A stretch of DNA of 64,000 nucleotides from positions 33,303 to 97,302 of the forward strand of contig CABUHY010000007.1 of assembly GCA_902491475.1 (NCBI GenBank), given 5' to 3'. The notes below the pieces were generated by a model that was not told the origin of the DNA, did no database searches, and saw only the letters and a list, made by a program, of their open reading frames with translations. Positions 1-6,885 of the stretch are shown one piece after another. The position numbers and the translations under genes were made by a program. The DNA is from an uncultured Eubacteriales bacterium (GTDB taxonomy: Bacteria > Bacillota > Clostridia > Oscillospirales > Acutalibacteraceae). Positions within the stretch are counted from its first letter, which is position 1. Each line of letters begins with the position of its first letter.

Positions 1-221
1 TCGACGACACGGGAATTATTGCGGTAGATGTCGAAAACGGAAACATCAGAACCGTCAGAGCGGATTATGTTGTTTTAAGCCTCGGCGTTAAATCTGAAAA
101 TTCGCTTTATCCCGAAATACGCTCCGTCTGTCAAAATGTTTTTGTTATCGGCGACGCTGAAAAGACGGGCAGAATTGCCGACGCAACGGCACAGGGCTAC
201 GAAATAGGAAAAAGGCTTTAA
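1..221 (+). CDS. C-terminal end of an FAD/NAD(P)-dependent oxidoreductase (partial)
   Basis: The gene begins before the window; only its last 72 codons are visible, in the frame that ends at the TAA at 219-221. The fragment carries the C-terminal FAD-contacting motif VFVIGDAEKTGRIADATAQG (Gly-Asp followed by small residues and a helix), preceded by a strand ending in LSLGVK. This is typical of two-dinucleotide-binding-domain flavoproteins, in particular the C-terminal half of 2,4-dienoyl-CoA reductase/old-yellow-enzyme-type proteins. The N-terminal catalytic domain is not visible, so the substrate cannot be assigned. The next gene starts 3 bp downstream, so the two are probably co-transcribed. 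Confidence 0.6.
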   Translation, partial: DDTGIIAVDVENGNIRTVRADYVVLSLGVKSENSLYPEIRSVCQNVFVIGDAEKTGRIADATAQGYEIGKRL

Positions 222-224
222 TAT

Positions 225-812
225 ATGAAGAAAAAGAAAACCGCTTTTGTCATTCTTACAATTTCATATTTTCTGATAACGGCGGCAGACCTTATTCTGA
301 CCTATCTTGCAACGCCCGATTTAAGTCTTGAGGGAAATCCGCTTGTAACAAGCTATCAGTTCGGCTGGGCGGGTCTTGTAGCGGTAAATGCGGTTACATT
401 TCTCATTTACTTCGTTATGGCAAGGTACGCTTATATCAAGTACCGCTCCCCTGTTTCAGACGAAACCGACAACCTTAAAAGGTATCTTGCGGACATTACC
501 TACGGCGACCCCGAAAAGACCTCGTTCGGAATGTGGAGATTGCCGAAATATTGGGCACCGCAAATAGCCTGCCTGTGTTACAGCGTTTCGACGGCTCTCC
601 CCTTTGCAAGGCTTATCGTCGTGGCAGAGTGGTTTTTAATGCTCAATCACATCAGAGCGCCGTTTTTCTTTACAATCGTCGCTATGTTCCCGATGGGAAG
701 AATTGATTTTTTCATCGCTCTGATTTTAGCGTGGGTTTTAAGCGGTGTGTGGATTAGAAACGAATTTCGCAAAAACGCCGAAAGGAAATCAGCACAGCAG
801 AATAACGAATAA
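225..812 (+). CDS. Polytopic membrane protein of unknown function
   Basis: 195 aa. I do not recognise the family. Visible hydrophobic segments lie at about residues 8-28, 48-68, 112-130, 145-160 and 162-182, so four or five membrane spans are likely, with a basic C-terminal tail (KNAERK). A conserved-looking hydrophilic loop with Trp and Pro lies at about 98-112. It starts 3 bp after the stop of the upstream flavoprotein and is followed directly by a terminator, so it is the last gene of that operon. No enzymatic motif is visible. Confidence 0.7.
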   Translation: MKKKKTAFVILTISYFLITAADLILTYLATPDLSLEGNPLVTSYQFGWAGLVAVNAVTFLIYFVMARYAYIKYRSPVSDETDNLKRYLADITYGDPEKTSFGMWRLPKYWAPQIACLCYSVSTALPFARLIVVAEWFLMLNHIRAPFFFTIVAMFPMGRIDFFIALILAWVLSGVWIRNEFRKNAERKSAQQNNE

Positions 813-817
813 TTTAC

Positions 818-843
818 AGCGCCTGTTACGGGCGCTGTTTTTT
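818..843 (+). terminator. Intrinsic terminator after the membrane protein gene
   Basis: Arms CAGCGCC (818-824) and GGCGCTG (831-837) enclose a 6-nt loop and are followed by six T residues, 6 bp past the stop codon. Confidence 0.85.
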
Positions 844-883
844 GTGGGAAATACAGCGGTAGGACGGTGAAAATATGAAGTTT

Positions 884-928
884 CCCGAGAAGTTCCGCTC
901 CATGATGGGCAACATATGCGACCGCCGC
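884..928 (+). repeat. Dispersed repeat family F (CGAGAAGTTCCGCTCC...GGGCAACATATGCGACCGC)
   Basis: The motif GGGCAACATATGCGACCGC recurs at 36770-36790 and, inverted, within 35969-36012. The part with CGAGAAGTT/CGCTCC is also inverted in the 35969-36012 copy. A related but degraded version is at about 63808-63845. The sequence is non-coding. Confidence 0.7.
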
Positions 929-953
929 ATCAAATTATATTTTATATCATACC

Positions 954-1026
954 GTAGGGACAGGGCTCGCCCCTGTCCGAATTTAATATATCCCACCTCG
1001 GACAGCCGCAAGGGCTGTCCCTACGG
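954..1026. repeat. Two inverted copies of palindromic family A (CCGTAGGGACAG...CTGTCC)
   Basis: Copy 1 (954-978) contains GGACAGGG-CTCG-CCCCTGTCC. Copy 2 (999-1026) is in the opposite orientation, with arms GGACAGCC (1000-1007) and GGCTGTCC (1013-1020). Further copies are at 35817-35830, 36697-36724 and 47468-47500. Each copy can fold into a hairpin and the two together form a larger inverted repeat. Confidence 0.85.
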
Positions 1027-1042
1027 CTGTATGTAGGTTCGG

Positions 1043-1110
1043 TTTTTACAATCCCTCCGCCTCACATTCGTTCGGCACCTCCCTTTACACAAGGGAGGCT
1101 GAACGCACAA
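1043..1110 (+). repeat. Half copy of MITE-like family B
   Basis: Contains ATCCCTCCGCCTCACATTCG followed by TTCGGCACCTCCCTTTACAC and AAGGGAGGCTGAACGCAC. Nearly identical copies are at 11858-11925 and 63938-64000, with an inverted one in 36549-36692. Only one arm of the full element is present here. CTCCCTTTACACAAGGGAG is itself a hairpin. Confidence 0.9.
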
Positions 1111-1132
1111 ATCGAAAAACATATCATATAGC

Positions 1133-1205
1133 GTAGGGGCGAACTGTGTTCGCCCGTTTTAATTTGCTCTGAAATTGACGGGCGACCGCAGGTCGCTCCT
1201 ACGGG
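1133..1205 (+). repeat. Dispersed repeat family C (GTAGGGGCGAACTGTGTTCGCCCG...CGACCGCAGGTCGCYCCTAC)
   Basis: The unit has two internal hairpins, GGGCGAAC-TGT-GTTCGCCC and GCGACC-GCA-GGTCGC, joined by about 25 AT-rich bases, with GTAGG and CCTAC at its ends. Other copies are at 11574-11650, 36373-36446 (inverted) and 38364-38430. Confidence 0.9.
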
Positions 1206-1264
1206 TCGTGTGTTAAAATACAATGCCATATTAACCGTAAATTACTATAAAACATCAGCAATCC

Positions 1265-1291
1265 GGCGGCGGGAGCAAGCCCCCGCCCTAC
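1265..1291. repeat. Dispersed palindrome family D (GGCGGGAGCAAGCCCCCGCCCTAC)
   Basis: The hairpin GGCGGGAGCAAGCCCCCGCC ends in CTAC. Copies are at 5052-5076 (variant), 36265-36292 (inverted), 36500-36524, 47518-47543 and 63857-63881. Confidence 0.9.
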
Positions 1292-1314
1292 ACTGTTCGT
1301 TATAAATTTCAATC

Positions 1315-1390
1315 CGTGCGAAGCACCCGCAATTATTCATTTTTCATTCTTCACTATTCACTCTTATCTCGCTCGCAAGGGCTATACCTA
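1315..1390 (+). repeat. Dispersed repeat family E (GTGC-GAA-GCAC hairpin plus TTCATTYTTCAYTATTCACTC tract)
   Basis: A GTGC-GAA-GCAC mini-hairpin is followed by a pyrimidine-rich tract and then CTCGCTCGCAAGGGC. Related copies are at 5233-5320, 11669-11752 (inverted), 36035-36124 (inverted) and 47655-47700 (partial). The inverted copies end in a GTTGTATAATAAAA segment containing a TATAAT hexamer. No gene is visible in the 813-1457 stretch; open frames crossing it are repeat-derived. Confidence 0.8.
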
Positions 1391-1457
1391 CGATACGCAA
1401 TAACATTCAATTCCGTTTTAACAGCGTTTTACATATTTTTACACGGTCTTTTTTTAC

Positions 1458-1486
1458 TTGACAACAAATACTGTCTATTGTATAAT
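1458..1486 (+). promoter_or_regulatory. Consensus sigma-A promoter of the oad operon
   Basis: TTGACA (1458-1463), a 17-bp spacer and TATAAT (1481-1486) match the consensus exactly. Transcription should begin near 1493, leaving a leader of about 120 nt. A weak hairpin GCATA/TATGC (1533-1550) followed by five T lies in the leader and could act as an attenuator, but its stem is short. Confidence 0.9.
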
Positions 1487-1614
1487 TTATACAATTATTA
1501 TAATGGCGAAAAATTGGAAATTTTTTAAGCGGGCATATTTTTTATTATGCTTTTTCTTATAAAAATTCGTCCTTTTTTCATAGATTTTTGGTAATTATTT
1601 AGGAGGTTTTATAC

Positions 1615-3000
1615 ATGAAAGTTCAGTTTACCGAAACCGTCCTCCGAGATGCTAACCAGTCGCTTATCGCAACGAGAATGCCCTTTGAAAAATTCGAGGG
1701 TATCCTTGAAACGATGAACAAGGCAGGTTACTATTCGATGGAATGTTGGGGCGGTGCAACATTTGACTCCTGTCTGCGCTATCTTGACGAAGACCCGTGG
1801 GAAAGATTGAGAAAAATCAAGGCTAAGTGCCCCGACACTAAGCTTCAGATGCTTTTGAGAGGTCAGAACCTTCTCGGCTACAAGCATTATCCCGACGATG
1901 TTGTCAGAATGTTTGTTAAAAAGAGCGTTGAAAACGGTATCGACATCATCCGTATCTTCGACGCACTCAACGACACAAGAAACATCCGTGTTGCCGTTGA
2001 CGAAACCATTAAGAACGGCGCAATCGCATCGGGCGCTATTTCCTTTACGACAAGCCCCGTTCACACCCTGGACAAGTATGTTCAGACCGTTAAGGAAATG
2101 AAAGAAATGGGCTGCTCGACAATCTGTATCAAGGATATGGCGGGCGTTATGACCCCGAAAGAGGCTAAGGACCTTATCGGCGCTATCAAGGACGCAATGC
2201 CCGATATGCCCGTTATTCTCCACACCCACTGCACAACGGGTATGGCTTATATGACAATCTATCAGGCAATCGAAGCGGGCTGCGATGTTATCGACACCGC
2301 TACCTCCTGTTTCTCGGGCGGCACATCACAGCCGGCTACCGAAACAATTTATGACGCTTTGACAGAACTCGGTTACGAAACAGGTCTTGACAGAAGCGTT
2401 CTTAAAAAGGTTAACGACCACTTCAAGCCCATAAGAGACGAATATCTCAAGTCGGGACTCCTCAAGCCCAAGGCTCTTGTTACGGACACAGACGCACTTA
2501 CCTACAAGGTTCCCGGCGGTATGCTTTCAAATATGATGGCTAACCTTGAGGATATGCACGCTCTTGACAGAATGGACGAGGCTTTGCTTGAAATCCCGAG
2601 AGTCCGTGAGGATATGGGTTATCCTCCCCTTGTTACTCCGCTTTCACAGATGGTGGGCAACCAGGCGGTTACAAATGTCCTTGTAGGCGAAAGATACAAG
2701 AACATTTCAAAGGAAATCAAGGCATACATCAGAGGCGAATACGGTAAGGCTCCCGGCGAAATAAATCCCGAGCTTCAGAAGAAGGTTCTCGGCGACGACA
2801 AGCCCATCACCTGCCGTTTTGCAGACACTCTTGAACCTGCATTTGAAAAGGCTAAGGCTGAAATCGGCGACAAGGCGAAGTGCGACGAAGATGTCCTCTC
2901 GTATATCGCATTCCCGACACAGGCAGAGGCGTTTTTCGATAAGCGTGAAGAAAAGAAGAAAAACACCTTCACCTATTCAATCAAGAAAATTGAAGATTAA
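1615..3000 (+). CDS. oadA: Oxaloacetate decarboxylase alpha subunit (carboxyltransferase), lacking a fused biotin domain
   Basis: 461 aa. It transfers the carboxyl group of oxaloacetate to protein-bound biotin, releasing pyruvate, as the first step of the Na+-translocating decarboxylase. The TIM-barrel carboxyltransferase fold is shown by the N-terminal ETVLRDANQS (metal ligand Asp12), the candidate carboxylated lysine in CIKDMAG (Lys173), the metal-binding H-x-H at 203/205 (LHTHCTTGMA) and TSCFSGGTSQP. Family members with a fused C-terminal biotinyl domain are about 590 aa; this one stops before that domain, and a separate carrier is encoded two genes downstream. The SD AGGAGG lies 8 bp before the ATG. 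It is the first of four co-directional genes. A pyruvate carboxylase B subunit has the same fold, but the adjacent beta/gamma-type membrane subunits favour the decarboxylase. Confidence 0.92.
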   Translation: MKVQFTETVLRDANQSLIATRMPFEKFEGILETMNKAGYYSMECWGGATFDSCLRYLDEDPWERLRKIKAKCPDTKLQMLLRGQNLLGYKHYPDDVVRMFVKKSVENGIDIIRIFDALNDTRNIRVAVDETIKNGAIASGAISFTTSPVHTLDKYVQTVKEMKEMGCSTICIKDMAGVMTPKEAKDLIGAIKDAMPDMPVILHTHCTTGMAYMTIYQAIEAGCDVIDTATSCFSGGTSQPATETIYDALTELGYETGLDRSVLKKVNDHFKPIRDEYLKSGLLKPKALVTDTDALTYKVPGGMLSNMMANLEDMHALDRMDEALLEIPRVREDMGYPPLVTPLSQMVGNQAVTNVLVGERYKNISKEIKAYIRGEYGKAPGEINPELQKKVLGDDKPITCRFADTLEPAFEKAKAEIGDKAKCDEDVLSYIAFPTQAEAFFDKREEKKKNTFTYSIKKIED

Positions 3001-3012
3001 GGAGGGGCTGAT

Positions 3013-3381
3013 ATGTATTTACTCAAATATGCCGACGGCTTCATCTCATACGGCGACGCTGTAAGCACATCAATCACGGGAATAATCGTAGTTATGATAA
3101 TACTTGCGATTCTCGCCGTGCTCGTGCTTTTGCTCTCAAAGGCTGTCCGTGCGGTTGAAGGGGCGGCAAAGAAAAACAAAAAGTCCGACGATGCTCCCGC
3201 AGCGGTTGCGGCACCTGTTGCAAGCGGTTCTGCTTTACCGGCTACACAGTCTGCAGGCAAGCTTGACCTTGTCAATGTTGACGACAAGACTGCGGCGGTC
3301 ATTATGGCAATCGTTTCAAACGAAAGCGGTATTCCTCTTAACAGATTGCAGTTCAATTCAATTAAAAAGATAGAAGAATAA
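3013..3381 (+). CDS. OadG-like small membrane subunit of the decarboxylase
   Basis: 122 aa. One strong membrane span (about residues 22-45) is followed by a basic, Ala/Pro-rich linker and a C-terminal segment ending in NRLQFNSIKKIEE. The architecture (a single N-terminal span with a soluble tail, lying between the alpha and carrier genes) fits the OadG/gamma family, which holds the carboxyltransferase complex to the membrane. It starts 12 bp after oadA behind a GGAGG site. Sequence identity to gamma subunits is usually low, so the assignment rests partly on context. Confidence 0.75.
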   Translation: MYLLKYADGFISYGDAVSTSITGIIVVMIILAILAVLVLLLSKAVRAVEGAAKKNKKSDDAPAAVAAPVASGSALPATQSAGKLDLVNVDDKTAAVIMAIVSNESGIPLNRLQFNSIKKIEE

Positions 3382-3394
3382 GGGAGAAAAAGTT

Positions 3395-3781
3395 ATGAAA
3401 TACGTTGTTACATTAAACGGAACAGATTACGAAGTTGATGTTACAGAGCTCAGCGAAGCAATCGTTACAAACATTGCTCCCACAGCAGCTCCCGCGGCTC
3501 CCGTTGCTGCACCCGCAGCTCCCGCCGCACCTGCCGCTCCTGTTGCGGCAGCACCCGTTTCGGGTACAGGCACACCCGTTAAATCCCCCATGCCCGGCAC
3601 AATCCTCAAGGTAAACGCTGCGGCAGGTCAGAGCGTAAAAGAGGGCGATGTTCTCTTTATCCTCGAAGCTATGAAAATGGAAAACGAAATCGTTGCTCCC
3701 GTAGACGGCACCGTCTCACAGGTAGTTGTTGCTTCGGGCAACACGGTTGACACCGACCAGATTCTTGCTTTCATCGGTTAA
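3395..3781 (+). CDS. Biotin carboxyl carrier protein of the Na+-translocating decarboxylase
   Basis: 128 aa. An N-terminal beta segment (1-27) leads to a long Ala/Pro linker (about 29-55, repeats of APAAP) and a biotinyl/lipoyl domain (about 61-128). The biotinylation motif is EAMKMEN with Lys94 as the acceptor, preceded by the typical PMPGTILKV. It carries the carboxyl group from OadA to the membrane beta subunit. Both neighbours sit within 14 bp, so all four subunits are probably translated from one mRNA. A free carrier explains why OadA here lacks the fused domain. Confidence 0.93.
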   Translation: MKYVVTLNGTDYEVDVTELSEAIVTNIAPTAAPAAPVAAPAAPAAPAAPVAAAPVSGTGTPVKSPMPGTILKVNAAAGQSVKEGDVLFILEAMKMENEIVAPVDGTVSQVVVASGNTVDTDQILAFIG

Positions 3782-3794
3782 GGGGGAGCAGAAA

Positions 3795-4994
3795 ATGTCG
3801 ATTATTACTTCCATTGTTGAAATTTTTCAAACCTCGGGTTTTACGGCGCTTTCTTGGCAGAACTGGGTCATGATTGCGGTAGCGTTCGTTCTCTTGTACC
3901 TCGCTATCGTCAAGAAGTTTGAGCCGTTGCTCCTTCTTCCCATCGCATTCGGTATGCTGCTTGTAAATGTTTATCCCGACATTATGTACGACCCGTTGGC
4001 TATTGCCACCCCGGGCGGCGAAGTGCTTGACGCAAGCGCCCACTGGTACGACTCGGGCGTTCTAAGGCTTATTTACTGCGGCGTTAAGTCGAGTATCTTC
4101 CCCTGCCTTATCTTTATGGGCGTCGGTGCAATGACAGACTTCGGTCCGCTCCTTGCAAACCCCTCCAGCCTCCTTTTGGGCGCTGCTGCTCAGCTCGGTA
4201 TTTATGTTGCTTTCCTTATAGCTATCGCTACAAGGGCAATCCCCGGATTTGAGGGCTTTACCGCTCAGGAAGCTGCTTCAATCGCTATCATCGGCGGCGC
4301 AGACGGTCCTACCGCAATTTACCTTACGGGTAAGCTTGCACCCCACCTTTTGGGACCTATCGCTGTTGCGGCTTATTCGTACATGGCGCTTATTCCGCTT
4401 ATCCAGCCCCCGATTATGAAGCTCCTTACCACAAAGAAAGAGCGTGAAATCAAGATGGATCAGTTGAGAACTGTCAGCAAGGCAGAAAAGATTATCTTCC
4501 CGATAGTTGTTACTGTTCTCTGCGTTCTTATCATTCCGTCAACAGCTCCGCTTATCGGTATGCTTATGCTCGGTAACCTCTTCAAGGAGTCGGGCGTTAC
4601 GGACAGACTTTCCGACACCGCACAGAACGCACTTTGCAATATCGTTACGATTATGCTCGGCGTTACGGTCGGCGCTACGGCTGAGGGTAAGACCTTCCTT
4701 GATGTCAAGACAATTCTTGTCATTGCAATCGGGCTTATCGCTTTCGCTTTCTCAACTGCGGGCGGCGTCCTTTTCGGCAAGCTTATGAATGTTATTACAA
4801 AGGGCAAGGTAAACCCCCTTATCGGTTCGGCAGGCGTTTCGGCAGTTCCTATGGCTGCCCGTGTTTCGCAGGTTGAGGGAAGAAAGTACAACCCCTCGAA
4901 CTTCCTTCTCATGCACGCTATGGGTCCGAATGTTGCAGGCGTTATCGGTTCTGCCGTTGCGGCAGGCTTCCTGCTTTTGACCTTCGGTAACTGA
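3795..4994 (+). CDS. oadB: Na+-transporting oxaloacetate decarboxylase beta subunit
   Basis: 399 aa from the ATG at 3795, which follows an AGGGGGAG ribosome site; an upstream in-frame codon at 3726 lies inside the carrier gene and was not chosen. The protein decarboxylates carboxybiotin and exports Na+. It is highly hydrophobic with about ten membrane segments and contains the family signature IIGGADGPTAI, whose Asp170 corresponds to the essential Na+-site aspartate. A second conserved region is GSAGVSAVPMAARV near the C-terminus. Glutaconyl- and methylmalonyl-CoA decarboxylase beta subunits are close homologues; the OadA partner decides for oxaloacetate. Confidence 0.93.
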   Translation: MSIITSIVEIFQTSGFTALSWQNWVMIAVAFVLLYLAIVKKFEPLLLLPIAFGMLLVNVYPDIMYDPLAIATPGGEVLDASAHWYDSGVLRLIYCGVKSSIFPCLIFMGVGAMTDFGPLLANPSSLLLGAAAQLGIYVAFLIAIATRAIPGFEGFTAQEAASIAIIGGADGPTAIYLTGKLAPHLLGPIAVAAYSYMALIPLIQPPIMKLLTTKKEREIKMDQLRTVSKAEKIIFPIVVTVLCVLIIPSTAPLIGMLMLGNLFKESGVTDRLSDTAQNALCNIVTIMLGVTVGATAEGKTFLDVKTILVIAIGLIAFAFSTAGGVLFGKLMNVITKGKVNPLIGSAGVSAVPMAARVSQVEGRKYNPSNFLLMHAMGPNVAGVIGSAVAAGFLLLTFGN

Positions 4995-5012
4995 TAAAAG
5001 GTTAATATTTAA

Positions 5013-5039
5013 GCCGAGAGATTTTCTCTCGGCTTTTTT
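5013..5039 (+). terminator. Intrinsic terminator of the oad operon
   Basis: GCCGAGAG (5013-5020) pairs with CTCTCGGC (5026-5033) and is followed by TTTTTT. It lies 18 bp after the oadB stop. Confidence 0.92.
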
Positions 5040-5051
5040 GTTATACAATTA

Positions 5052-5320
5052 GGCGGCGGGAATTTGCTCCCGCCGTAAATCCGCAAAAGTCGGTAGCGAC
5101 AGTGAGCCGTCGTGAGGGCGTTTACAACCGAGCAGGCGAGCCGAGCGTGATTTTTGCGGAAAAGGAGGAGTTGCACAGTGAGTGAGAAACAGCCAAAGGC
5201 TGTTGCGAACGATACGGAGCAAACGACGACGCCGTGCGAAGCACCCATAATTCTTCATTCTTCATTTTTCATTCTTCATTATTCACTCGCCCGCAAGGGC
5301 ACTGCCCCCGCCCTACACTG
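5052..5320. repeat. Repeat-filled intergenic region (families D and E)
   Basis: Family D variant at 5052-5076 (GGCGGGAATTTGCTCCCGCC, stem kept, loop changed) and family E at 5233-5320, ending in a second GCCCCCGCCCTAC tail. The segment between them (5077-5232) shows no convincing gene on either strand. Confidence 0.75.
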
Positions 5321-5355
5321 TGGGATATAAATACTAATATAAGCTTATGCAGCAA

Positions 5356-5802
5356 TCACAGCATAATATACAGCAACGACATAAGCAATTCCTCGTCTGC
5401 GCCGTCCGCCTGCAACAGCAAAAGCAGGGCGAGCAGAAGCGCCTTGTCGGGCTCTCTGAAAACCGTGTCGAGCAAATCCGCCTTGACCGTTTTTTCGTTT
5501 TCCTGCTTTGCCTTTTTGTTTATCGGCTCAAAATATTCCTTGAACGACTCATAAGGCTTACTCTGCGGCAGCTCGACGGGCATAGAAATCCTGTTCTTGT
5601 TGGGTGTTGACTTGACGGCGTTATAGAAATTCTCTTTATAGGCGTTCTCGGTCTGCGTTTTCCGACGCTCCGTTTCCGAATTGTCGGAGAGCTCACGGTC
5701 CGCCTCCCGAGCCACCGTCTGCGCCCTCGCCTGCATATCCCGCACCCGTTCAAGCGCCTTTGCCTGCATTTCCTGCATCTCGTCAAAATTATACTCTTTC
5801 AT
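5356..5802 (-). CDS. Small hydrophilic protein of unknown function
   Basis: 148 aa from the ATG at 5802, which shares a base with the TGA of the preceding gene (TGATG). Family not recognised. The N-terminal half is charged and Gln/Met-rich (EMQEMQAKALERVRDMQARA), likely helical or coiled coil. The C-terminal part has the amphipathic run LLALLLLLQADGADEELLMS. It is the last gene of a three-gene minus-strand operon with overlapping reading frames, which suggests a shared complex or process. Confidence 0.65.
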   Translation of the reverse strand: MKEYNFDEMQEMQAKALERVRDMQARAQTVAREADRELSDNSETERRKTQTENAYKENFYNAVKSTPNKNRISMPVELPQSKPYESFKEYFEPINKKAKQENEKTVKADLLDTVFREPDKALLLALLLLLQADGADEELLMSLLYIML

Positions 5803-6134
5803 CAAAACAGTCCTTTCAGCAAAGGAAGAGTGTCCATAAGGCGCAGGAATTTCATTGCCTCGTCGGCTTTGACACGGCGTTCTTCGCTTAACAGCGGCTG
5901 AAGCGCCTTGATGAATGCGGTCTTGTCGTTTTCCCTGTTCATCTGCGTTGCAACCTTCATAAGCATATCCGTGGTATCGCTGCCGAAAAGTGCCGACATC
6001 CCGTCCGTGTTCTGTGATGCGGACGGTTCCTGCTGCTGTGCGGATTTATTGCTCATAAGCGAAGAAGCCACGCTTTTGAGCTTTTCCATATCCTGCGGAC
6101 TTATAGAATTCAATAAATCGTTAATATTATCCAT
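5802..6134 (-). CDS. Small protein of unknown function, middle gene of a three-gene operon
   Basis: 110 aa, not recognised. It begins MDNINDLLNSISPQDMEKLK and has a low-complexity Ser/Gln linker at about 28-45. A C-terminal helical region (about 55-110) contains NDKTAFIKALQPLLSEERR. It overlaps the upstream gene by 8 bp and the downstream gene by 1 bp. No membrane span or signal peptide is visible. Confidence 0.65.
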   Translation of the reverse strand: MDNINDLLNSISPQDMEKLKSVASSLMSNKSAQQQEPSASQNTDGMSALFGSDTTDMLMKVATQMNRENDKTAFIKALQPLLSEERRVKADEAMKFLRLMDTLPLLKGLF

Positions 6135-6342
6135 TGTCGTCTCCGGTCAATTCTTTAATGATGTTCTGTGCTTTCTCACTCGAGAGCAGGTCGTTGAGAG
6201 CTTTTTCGTCGTTGAGAACGGTATTCAGTTTGTTTGCCTGCTCCTCGTTAAGGCTTTTCATAAGGTAATCGCCCAAATCTTTTTTAGCCTTGTTCTTTTT
6301 GAAATCCTCTATAAACCTGCCTAAGCCTTTATCGTTTTGCAT
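6127..6342 (-). CDS. Small charged protein of unknown function, first gene of a three-gene operon
   Basis: 71 aa, not recognised. It is predicted helical and lysine-rich, with KNKAKKDLGDYLMKSLNEEQ in the middle. Its ATG lies behind a GGAGG site, about 60 bp from the divergent phosphoesterase start. The C-terminus overlaps the next gene by 8 bp. The tight overlaps support it being real despite its length. Confidence 0.6.
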   Translation of the reverse strand: MQNDKGLGRFIEDFKKNKAKKDLGDYLMKSLNEEQANKLNTVLNDEKALNDLLSSEKAQNIIKELTGDDNG

Positions 6343-6400
6343 TGCAATCGCCTCCGAGATTTGATATAATAAATTTATGTTCGGACAAAGGAGAATATGA

Positions 6401-6871
6401 ATGAGAGCAGTTGTTTTTTCCGATTCTCACGGGGACAGCGCAAGCGTGAATATGATTTTATCAAAGCACCGAAACGCCGATATGTTCATTTTTCTGGGCG
6501 ACGGCGAGCGTGATGTGTTCCTGCCGCAAAATCTTGATATAATCGGAACAAAGCCGCTGATTGCCGTCAAGGGCAACAACGACTTCGGCTCCTCGCTCCC
6601 GACGGAGGAGATATGCTTTCTTTCGGGCAAAAAAATATACGCCCTGCACGGTCACACAAAGGGCGTTAAGTATTCCACGGATTTGCTCCAAAGAGAGGCT
6701 ATGAACAACGGTGCGGACATAATTCTTTACGGTCACACCCACACTCCGCTGGTTGAATATATGTCGGGCGTATACCTTATGTGCCCCGGCGCTGTGTTCA
6801 AAGGCGAATACGGAATTGTGGATGTGGACGAAAAAACAAACACGGTACTTTGCTATACCGCTAACCTTTAA
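6401..6871 (+). CDS. YfcE/MJ0936-type metallophosphoesterase
   Basis: 156 aa, the usual length of this small phosphodiesterase family. Calcineurin-like motifs appear in order: DSHGD (8-12), FLGDGERD, VKGNND, LHGHT and the C-terminal YGHTHTPL, giving a complete two-metal site. The protein probably hydrolyses a phosphodiester; its physiological substrate is not known. The SD AAAGGAG and a TATAAT at 6365-6370 lie just upstream. The nagA gene starts 14 bp after the stop, so the two are probably co-transcribed. Confidence 0.88.
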   Translation: MRAVVFSDSHGDSASVNMILSKHRNADMFIFLGDGERDVFLPQNLDIIGTKPLIAVKGNNDFGSSLPTEEICFLSGKKIYALHGHTKGVKYSTDLLQREAMNNGADIILYGHTHTPLVEYMSGVYLMCPGAVFKGEYGIVDVDEKTNTVLCYTANL

Positions 6872-6885
6872 TATTGGAGAAGCTT

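Noticed and set aside
826..1528. Short open frames in the 813-1614 region
   Set aside because: They are composed of repeat families A-E and one crosses the oad promoter; none has coding features.
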